A DNA stretch of 64,000 nucleotides from Streptomyces sp. NBC_01431 (GTDB taxonomy: Bacteria > Actinomycetota > Actinomycetes > Streptomycetales > Streptomycetaceae), in assembly GCF_036231355.1 (NCBI RefSeq), contig NZ_CP109496.1, positions 7,874,001 to 7,938,000 of the forward strand, given 5' to 3'. A program made the translations under genes and the position numbers. Below, in pieces: positions 1-6,600 of this stretch. The notes beneath the pieces are model-generated. The model saw only the letters and a list, made by a program, of their open reading frames with translations. It had not been told where the DNA came from and searched no databases. The first letter of the stretch is position 1. Each line of letters starts with the position of its first letter.

Positions 1-482
1 ACCGCGGCATCGAGCGGGAGGTTCTGCCCACCTGCCGCCGCTACGGCCTGGGCGTTCTGGTGTGGAGTCCGTTGGCCATGGGACTGCTCACCGGCCGCTA
101 CCGCAAGAACACCCCGCGGCCCGACAACGCCCGCATGCAGTGGGTCTCCCGGCACCTCACCGACGAACGCAAGCTTGACGCGGTGGAGCAGCTGCTCACC
201 CTCGCCGAAGAAACCGGCCACTCCCTCACACACGTGGCCATGGCCTTCGCCACCAGCCACCCCGACGTCACTGCCGCCATCATCGGCCCGCGCACCATGG
301 ACCAGCTGGACGACCTGCTCGTCGGTGCCCCTCTCACCCTCGGCGACGACATCCTCGACAAGATCGACACAATCGTCCCGCCCGGCACCGACATCAGCCC
401 TCTGGACGTCTCCTACATACCTCCCTCCCTCACCCAAACGGACCTGCGCCGACGCCCGTCCCACGAGCGAGCCGCCGCGTGA
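1..482 (+). CDS. Aldo/keto reductase, C-terminal part
   Basis: The reading frame enters from the left edge and is already open at base 3, so the start codon lies outside the window. The visible 160 residues match the C-terminal half of the aldo/keto reductase family, NADPH-dependent cytosolic carbonyl reductases. Seen are the barrel strand with VWSPLAMGLLTGRY, then a helix rich in family residues (VAMAFATSHPDVTAAIIGPRTMDQLDDLL), which forms part of the NADPH-binding end. The catalytic Tyr and Lys would lie upstream and cannot be checked. It ends 7 bases before the next gene on the same strand, so the two are probably co-transcribed. Substrate unknown. Confidence 0.85.
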   Translation, partial: RGIEREVLPTCRRYGLGVLVWSPLAMGLLTGRYRKNTPRPDNARMQWVSRHLTDERKLDAVEQLLTLAEETGHSLTHVAMAFATSHPDVTAAIIGPRTMDQLDDLLVGAPLTLGDDILDKIDTIVPPGTDISPLDVSYIPPSLTQTDLRRRPSHERAAA

Positions 483-489
483 GAATGCC

Positions 490-1584
490 ATGACTGTTCT
501 TGACGCCCGTGCCCTCAATCGCGCCACCCTCGCCCGCCAGCACCTGCTCAAGCGCAGCGACACATCCGTGTCGGAGGCAGTGGCCCATCTGTGCGGCCTG
601 CAGGCACAGGATCCTCAGGAACCCTTCACCGGGCTGTGGTCCCGCCTGTCCGGCTTCAAGCCCGAGCAACTCGACGATGCGCTGACCGGTCGCGTGGTGG
701 TGCGCACTCACCTGATGCGGCGCACCGTCCACCTCGTCACCGCCGGCGACGCGCTCACCTGGCGAGCCCGCCACGACACAATGCTGCGCCAGCGAGTGCT
801 GGGAACCTACCGGTGTGAACTGGCCGGCATCGACGTGGACGAGGTCGCCGCCGCCGGCCGCGCGGTCATGGCCGACCGGCAGCCCCGCACCATGACCGAG
901 CTCGTACAAGCTCTCGAAGACCGCTGGCCCGGCCCACCACGCCGTGTCCTGGGCGAGCTGCTCGTCGCAGCCCTCATCCCCATGGCCCAACTCCCGCCCC
1001 GCGGCCTGTGGCACCAGACCGCCGGCGTACGCAACCTGCCGTTGGCCACCTGGCTGGAACGGGACATCGCCCCCCTGCCCGCCGGGGACGGCGATCCCGT
1101 CGGGCAGCAGCTGTTACGTCGCTACCTCGCCGCGTACGGGCCCGCCGCCAGCGCGGACCTGCGCGCCTGGTGCGGCCTCGCGGGCCTTCCTGCCGCCATC
1201 AAAGCCGCCCGAGAAGAACTCGTCGTCTTCCGCGACGAACGCGGCCGCGAACTGCTCGACCTGCCCGACGCACCCCGCCCCCACCCCGACACCCCCGCCC
1301 CTGTCCGGTTCCTCCCGGCCTTCGACAACGCCATCCTCGGCTTCCACGACCGCAGCCGCATCATCGACGCCCTCCACCTCGGTCTGTCCGTCGCAGGCCA
1401 CCGCACCGTCCTTGTTGACGGACGCGTCACCGCCACCTGGGCCGTGCGCAACCACCAACTCCACATCAGCTCCCTGCGCCCCCTCACCGCCCTGGAACAG
1501 GAAGCCGTTTACGCCGAAGCCCAGGACCTCACCACCTTCCTGGACAACGACATCGAGCACATCCAACTCGACACCGAAAACTGA
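490..1584 (+). CDS. Winged-helix DNA-binding domain protein (HTH_42 family)
   Basis: A 364-residue protein starting at ATG 490, right after the reductase stop. The sequence LNRATLARQHLL near the N-terminus, LCGLQAQDPQEP around residue 45 and the RRTVHLVT segment are typical of the winged-helix DNA-binding domain-containing family (PF06224-like) common in Streptomyces. Some members of this fold family are DNA-repair or glycosylase-like proteins (AlkX/YcaQ relatives), but the role of this one is unknown. Length is usual for the family. Codon 209 is TTA (1114-1116), the rare leucine codon read by the bldA tRNA, so translation may be developmentally controlled. Co-directional with the aldo/keto reductase. 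Confidence 0.8.
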   Translation: MTVLDARALNRATLARQHLLKRSDTSVSEAVAHLCGLQAQDPQEPFTGLWSRLSGFKPEQLDDALTGRVVVRTHLMRRTVHLVTAGDALTWRARHDTMLRQRVLGTYRCELAGIDVDEVAAAGRAVMADRQPRTMTELVQALEDRWPGPPRRVLGELLVAALIPMAQLPPRGLWHQTAGVRNLPLATWLERDIAPLPAGDGDPVGQQLLRRYLAAYGPAASADLRAWCGLAGLPAAIKAAREELVVFRDERGRELLDLPDAPRPHPDTPAPVRFLPAFDNAILGFHDRSRIIDALHLGLSVAGHRTVLVDGRVTATWAVRNHQLHISSLRPLTALEQEAVYAEAQDLTTFLDNDIEHIQLDTEN

Positions 1585-1878
1585 CAATCACCCACTCCAG
1601 GTCCCGACGTGACGGGACCATTGGCACAATGTGCCAGCGCCGCCCGCGTGGACCGGGACGAGTACGTGGTGTGCGTGTTGGACCCTCACCTTCCGCGGAG
1701 AGTGCCTTCGATTGGACGGCCTGACCGTGTTGTACCGGGTGGTCGGCGCGTTGCGCATGGCGGTCTCGGCCATGTCCTCATCCTGCGGCACCACCGACAC
1801 CACGGTGGCCGCCGCGCTCAGCGGCGAAATGGATCAGTGTGCTTTACCTGGGTTCCGGCCAAGCCCGGAGCCCAGGTG
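1585..1878. other. Intergenic, no gene recognised
   Basis: About 290 bases between the winged-helix gene and the transposase debris. Open frames exist on both strands but none resembles a known family or has a convincing ribosome-binding site. It is probably decayed sequence. Confidence 0.5.
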
Positions 1879-2085
1879 TCATGCCGGGGCTGCGGCTGCC
1901 TCCTCCTGTGGGGTACGCGGGCCGGGCACCGGCGCCCGGATGGAGAGGCCCAGATCCAGACGACTGTTCATGTCCAGCTCGAACCGGCCGTACGGATTCA
2001 CATGGGTCCAGAACGGCGGTGACAGCGCCCGGCGGTCCGCGTCGGTGAGTTTGTCGGCCCACTTCGGATCGGCCAGTACCCGCCT
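1879..2085 (-). pseudogene. Tn3-family transposase, C-terminal remnant
   Basis: On the minus strand the frame reads VLADPKWADKLTDADRRAL followed by PFWTHVNPYGRFELDMNSRL and stops at 1879. This is the C-terminal end of Tn3/Tn4556-type transposases, where 'ALSPLFWTHVNPYGRFELDM..RLDL' is characteristic. Only about 65 residues remain of a roughly 1000-residue enzyme, and the catalytic DDE residues are absent. It joins directly to an ABC-transporter fragment at about 2085, with no start codon or ribosome-binding site, so it is dead. Confidence 0.75.
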
Positions 2086-2195
2086 CCCAGACGAGGCCGT
2101 TGTCGGTGCTGCGGGGCTGGCCGAGCGTCACGTCCTCGCGCACGCGCAGGGGCCATTGGGCGAAGTTCTGCGGGACGAGCCCGGCGAGTGTCCAC
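2084..2195 (-). pseudogene. ABC transporter ATPase, internal remnant
   Basis: The minus-strand frame reads LAGLVPQNFAQWPLRVREDV then TLGQPRSTDNGLVWEA. This is the Q-loop region (the conserved 'Q-N/D-F' step between Walker A and the signature motif) of exporter-type ABC ATPases. Only about 37 residues survive, with no Walker A, signature or Walker B motif. It is sandwiched between an IS5-type transposase fragment upstream and a Tn3 transposase fragment downstream, all on the same strand but in different frames. The flanks must have been brought together by deletions or transposition. Confidence 0.65.
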
Positions 2196-2330
2196 TCAGC
2201 TGCGTGAAGGCACGTTCGCCGGGAGCTCGCGGCCGGGCGTGGTCGCGGCCTCGGCAGGTGATCTGAGCCGCGCGGTTCAGGTCAGCAAGGTTCTGCTTCG
2301 ACTTGAGTGGAACGTGGTCCTCCGGGCGTC
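2196..2330 (-). pseudogene. IS5-family transposase, C-terminal remnant
   Basis: The minus strand reads RGRDHARPRAPGERAFTQL, matching the C-terminal part of IS5-type transposases; the copy at 10.5-11.3 kb reads NRDHARLRAPGERAFACL. At nucleotide level, bases around 2207-2230 are almost identical to those around 10617-10640. The fragment is cut in frame with the neighbouring ABC remnant and cannot encode an active enzyme. Confidence 0.6.
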
Positions 2331-2428
2331 CCAGACACATCGAGGCCCGCGCGACAGGGGCCCGAGGTGCCTCGACTTGTCTGGGCGGGGACACGCGGCA
2401 TCGGCTGTTGCCCGGCTGGGTGTTGTTG

Positions 2429-3535
2429 TCAGGTTCCGGCGCAGTTGGTGAACGTTGGCCGGGTGCGTGCGCTGTAGATGCTCGCGCCGCCGTTGGCGTC
2501 GTACTTGAGGGGCACGGTGACGGTGTCGTCGGCGGTCCACGGGAAGCCCTGGGTGTCGAAGGTCCAGGTTCCGGTGGCCTTGGTGGCCAGTTCGGACAGT
2601 GCGACCCACCCGTACTGGCGTGGGGGCACGCTCACGGTCAGCTTGTTGCCCATTTCCTGCTTGAGGTCCACGGTGGTTGCCCCGTTGACCTCGGCGGTGA
2701 CATCGAGTTTGAGGCCGATGAGGTCGCTGCCGACGGTCAGGCTTCCGCCCAGTTTGAAGCCGATGGTGTTGGTCCACCCGGTGGAGGTGTTCAGCGAGAA
2801 CTCCCACGGGATCGTGGTCGAGGTGTCGTTGAACCAGATCGGTGAGACACACGTCTCCGGCAGCGTGAACGGCGGTGTCTGGGTGGTCGTGGACCACGAG
2901 CAGGTCGAGGTGTCCTTGGCGCACCGGGCGGCCGCGTAGTCCACGGCGGTGTTCCACGCCGTCTGGTAGACCTCAGCGGGCAGCGTCCACTGCTGGTAGG
3001 GCGTGTTGTCGCAGCGGTAGGTGTACACGAAGTTGTCGGTGGCGGGAGGTATCTGGACGGTCAGGCAGGAGTTGTCGCCGACCTGGCGGATCCTGAACGC
3101 CTTCTGTGCCGAGCCGGAGATGGGCTGGAAGTACCACTGTTCGGTCGCGCGCCCATCACAGGGCTGTTGCCGAAGTTGGTAGTGGGCAGTGGTCAGGTCC
3201 ATGCACTTGCCGGTGGTGGTGTTGACGATGGCGAACCCCGAGCCGAGGCTGGTGCCCGTGTTGATGCGCCACCCCGTGGCGGAGCCCGGCGCCGGGTTGA
3301 CGGAGATGGCCGCGTTGTCGTCGTAGCTGCCGCCTTGGACGTCCAACAGCTTTCCGTTGCTGACGTTGGTGAACGTCAGCTGGATCAGCGCCGTGGCCGT
3401 CGACGTGCCGCCCTCCTCGTGCGCGGCAGCGGGGGACGTCATGATCCCCGCGGCTGCGCAGAACACCGCAGCGATGACGGTTGCCCTCCTCCAGAAGATC
3501 CGTCTGTGTCTCGATGGTTCGGTTGTCACCGGCAT
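2429..3535 (-). CDS. Secreted ricin-type beta-trefoil lectin with C-terminal beta-rich domain
   Basis: A 368-residue secreted protein. The start is ATG 3535, preceded by AAAGGA; the longer open frame upstream lacks a ribosome site. Residues 1-40 form a signal peptide with a twin-basic start (RHRRIFWRR), a hydrophobic core and an AAA-H cleavage region. Residues about 45-185 form a beta-trefoil carbohydrate-binding domain: the GKLLDVQGGSYDDNA and GKCMDLTT repeats and the EQWYF and QQWTL motifs are the ricin/CBM13 signature. Residues about 230-368 have alternating polar/hydrophobic strands (GFKLGGSLTVGSDLIGLKLD, then KLTVSVPPRQYGW), reminiscent of the stem and strand pattern of aerolysin-type pore formers. 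That second assignment is inference. It lies 115 bases downstream of the RHS toxin gene in the same direction, where an immunity gene would normally be expected. Confidence 0.75.
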   Translation of the reverse strand: MPVTTEPSRHRRIFWRRATVIAAVFCAAAGIMTSPAAAHEEGGTSTATALIQLTFTNVSNGKLLDVQGGSYDDNAAISVNPAPGSATGWRINTGTSLGSGFAIVNTTTGKCMDLTTAHYQLRQQPCDGRATEQWYFQPISGSAQKAFRIRQVGDNSCLTVQIPPATDNFVYTYRCDNTPYQQWTLPAEVYQTAWNTAVDYAAARCAKDTSTCSWSTTTQTPPFTLPETCVSPIWFNDTSTTIPWEFSLNTSTGWTNTIGFKLGGSLTVGSDLIGLKLDVTAEVNGATTVDLKQEMGNKLTVSVPPRQYGWVALSELATKATGTWTFDTQGFPWTADDTVTVPLKYDANGGASIYSARTRPTFTNCAGT

Positions 3536-3650
3536 GGTCCTTTCGTAGTGCGCAGGTCGGGCGCGAGCCGCCCGACTCAAGTCCGCCCAGGGATCGCCTT
3601 TGCACGCTGCCTCGCGCGGATTGCACGGGTCCTGACGCAGGCCAGCCCTG

Positions 3651-6600
3651 TCACTTGTCCGACTTCCAGCGGTTGCACCAGCGACAGAGCAACTGGCCGT
3701 TGTCAGGGGTTCCGGAACCACCGTGGGCCTTGGGCTCCATGTGGTCGACATTCCACTCGTCTTGGGACGGCGTCACTCCGCGTTGCGACTTCTGCGGCTG
3801 GACGACTTCCCGGCCGCACCATTCGCAGAGGTTGTATCCGTTGTACTTGTCCGCGTTGAGCGCGACGACGTCCCTCTTTCCGGCCCGGGTGAAGTCCAAC
3901 CCCGATCTGCACGCCGCGTTGTGTACCAGGAGGCGGTTCGGCCCGGCCTGGACGTAATAGGTGTGGATGCTGCTGACACTGAGGTTGTAGACCGTCGCGT
4001 CGGCGACGTCGCCGCGATCGTGGACAGAAGTGACCTTCAGCGCCGCGGAGCCGGGCACACCCCGGACGACGTCACCGGCCCGGACGTCCCCGGCATCGAC
4101 CCAGCCACGGCCCTCAATCCAGATGGGGTGTCCGGCGGTGGCGGTGATTGTCGCTGCTCGCCGGCCCTCGAGACCGATGTCGATCAGATGCTTGGTGCCC
4201 TGGCCGGTGATGACGTACGTGACGGGTTCCGCCGTGGTCTTGCCGGTGGCGGGATCGGTGGCCTGGACCTGGTCGCCTTCGTGCACGCCACGGATCGGCT
4301 TGACGGTGCCGTCGGCCATCACCACCGGGGTGTCGGGAGTGAAGGAGTTGCACGACTTCTCGACCGCCTCGGCGGCCTTCCCGAGCGTCGAGGCTTCCTT
4401 GCCGGCGGACTTTGCGACGGTACTGGCGAGCTTGCCGCCGGGGATCATGCCCAGCGCGTCCATCGCCGCGGCCTTCTTGTTGCCCTGTGCGAGCTGCCCG
4501 GCCACGGCCACTCCGGAGGCTACCGTTCCCACTGGGCCCGGCACGAAAGCCACCACTTCGGCCGCGGTTGTTCCGACGCGGACCACGGACTTCCAGGAGA
4601 ACGTCCCGGCCAGGTCCAGGCCGTTGACCGGGTCCGCATCGACGTAGTCGTAGTCGTTGGCCGATCCTCCCGGTACCGGGTCGATTTGAAGGAAGCGGCC
4701 GAGTACGGGCAGGTAGACGCGTGCGCCCATCTCGATCGCCTGCTGCCCGGCCAGGTGTTCCACCGGTCGCTCGTGCTGACCCAGCCATCCGAAGTCCATC
4801 CCGCCCGCGGCGGTCGCGGGGATCGGGATGTCGGTGAAGGCGCCGGTGGCCGGGTCGATGTTCTGCCCGAAGGGTTCGTAGAGGTGGAGAGCGCCGGTGC
4901 GGGTGGCGGCCCCGTCCGCGGTGAACAGCACGTCGCCGTGGATATTGGGGTAGGACCAGTTGGTGGTGGCGGCCTGGTCGTAGTTCTTGGTCAGCAGCAC
5001 GCCGCCGGGCAGCGCCACGATCCGCTGCAGCAGGCTCCCGTCCTTGTCCAAGATGAGGTCCGCGTCGTCGTGCTTGGAACTGTACGAGTAGCGGGTGGTC
5101 CCGTTCTTCGACCCCTCGGCGGCACCGGTGACCGTGCGGGCGACGAGCCTGTCGGCCGGGTCGCGCGTGTAGGAGATCGTCTTCCCATCGGCGGTGGTGG
5201 TGGCGATGTGCCGCCGGGCGGCGTCGTACCCCAAGGTGTCGCCCCCAAGACCGACCGTGTCGCCGTGGGAGTCGTAGGTGGCGGCCAGCGCCAGGCCGCC
5301 GCTGGTCGAGGTCAGCCGGTCGGCGCCGTCGTAGCAGTAGCTGGTGATGACCGCCGCGGCGCCGTTGAGGCTGTCGGTGGATGCGGTGCGGTTGGTGTTC
5401 AACCCGGCTGCCTTCGCCGTCCCACAGCCGTCGGTCTGGTCAAACCGATAGGTGAGCTGGTGGTGCGGCACAGTCGCCGAGACCAGCCGACCCACCGTGT
5501 CGTAGGTGTAGGAGTAGTTCGCGACGGGTTTCCCGTCCGCGGTCACCACGTCGTCGGTGACACGGTTGTCCCGGGACCGGGTGACCGAGTCGACGACCGT
5601 GGACGCGGCAGTCTTCCATGTCAACGCCATTGGCTTACCGGAGCTGTTGCGTGCCAGCGAGTCCAGGCGGGAGCCGTTGCCGTAGGCGACACCGGCCAGC
5701 TCGGTGGCCCCGTCGTAGGAAGGGGTGGCGACGGTAGTCCCGTCCACCTTGACGTTGGTCAACTGGTTGGCGTCGTTCCAGGCGTAGGCCACCGTGCTGG
5801 ACACGCCCTTGACCGTCGTCGTGTCCTGGATCAACCGCCCGACCTGGTCGTACGTGGCAGTCGAGGTAACGCCGTTGGCGTCGGTGTAGCGGACCTCCTG
5901 GCCCAGCAGATCAATCCCGGTGGTGATCGACCCGTTTTCGTCGGTCACCTTGGAGGTCAGTGGATCACCGCCGACGGCGTAGTCGGTGACGACGGTGCGC
6001 GCTGGCTTGGCCCCGTAGGCAGGGAAGCTCTTCTTGACCACTCGTCCGCGTGTGTCATATGTGGTGCAGGTCCAGGCTTCCTCGTTGCCGCGCTCGGCTA
6101 CGACACGACCGGTCTCGTCGTACACGGTCTCGCCGGTGAGAGCCGGGCCGTTGGCTGGTTTGGCTTCGGTGGCGGTCTTGGCCATGCCGCCCTGGTTGGC
6201 GGCGGGAGCGTTCGGCTCACAAGGGTTTGTACGGGTCTCGGTGTCGCCGTAGTAGACCGTCGTGGCGTGCTTGTCAGGGTCGGCGAGGTCACCGTCGGCC
6301 TTCGCGGTGGCCAGCCTGCGCAGGTACTTTTCACCCGGCCGCTCATAGGCGGTACGCGCAGTCAGCCCCAGTCCTCCCGGGTCCGCCGTCGTGGCCACGG
6401 CGAGCCCGTACACCGGGTCGATGCCCGCCGCCGGGTCGGAGTAGCTGGTGGTGGTGTGCTTGGACGGGGCCCGTTCCTGGGTGCCGCCGGAGGTGTCCTC
6501 GGTGGTGGAGCTGGTCGCCGCCCCGTACCGGGGCGCGAGGTTCTTCCCGGGCACCGGCACCGGCACACCGGTGCCGGGCGGGGTCCAGGCGAAGGCGAGG

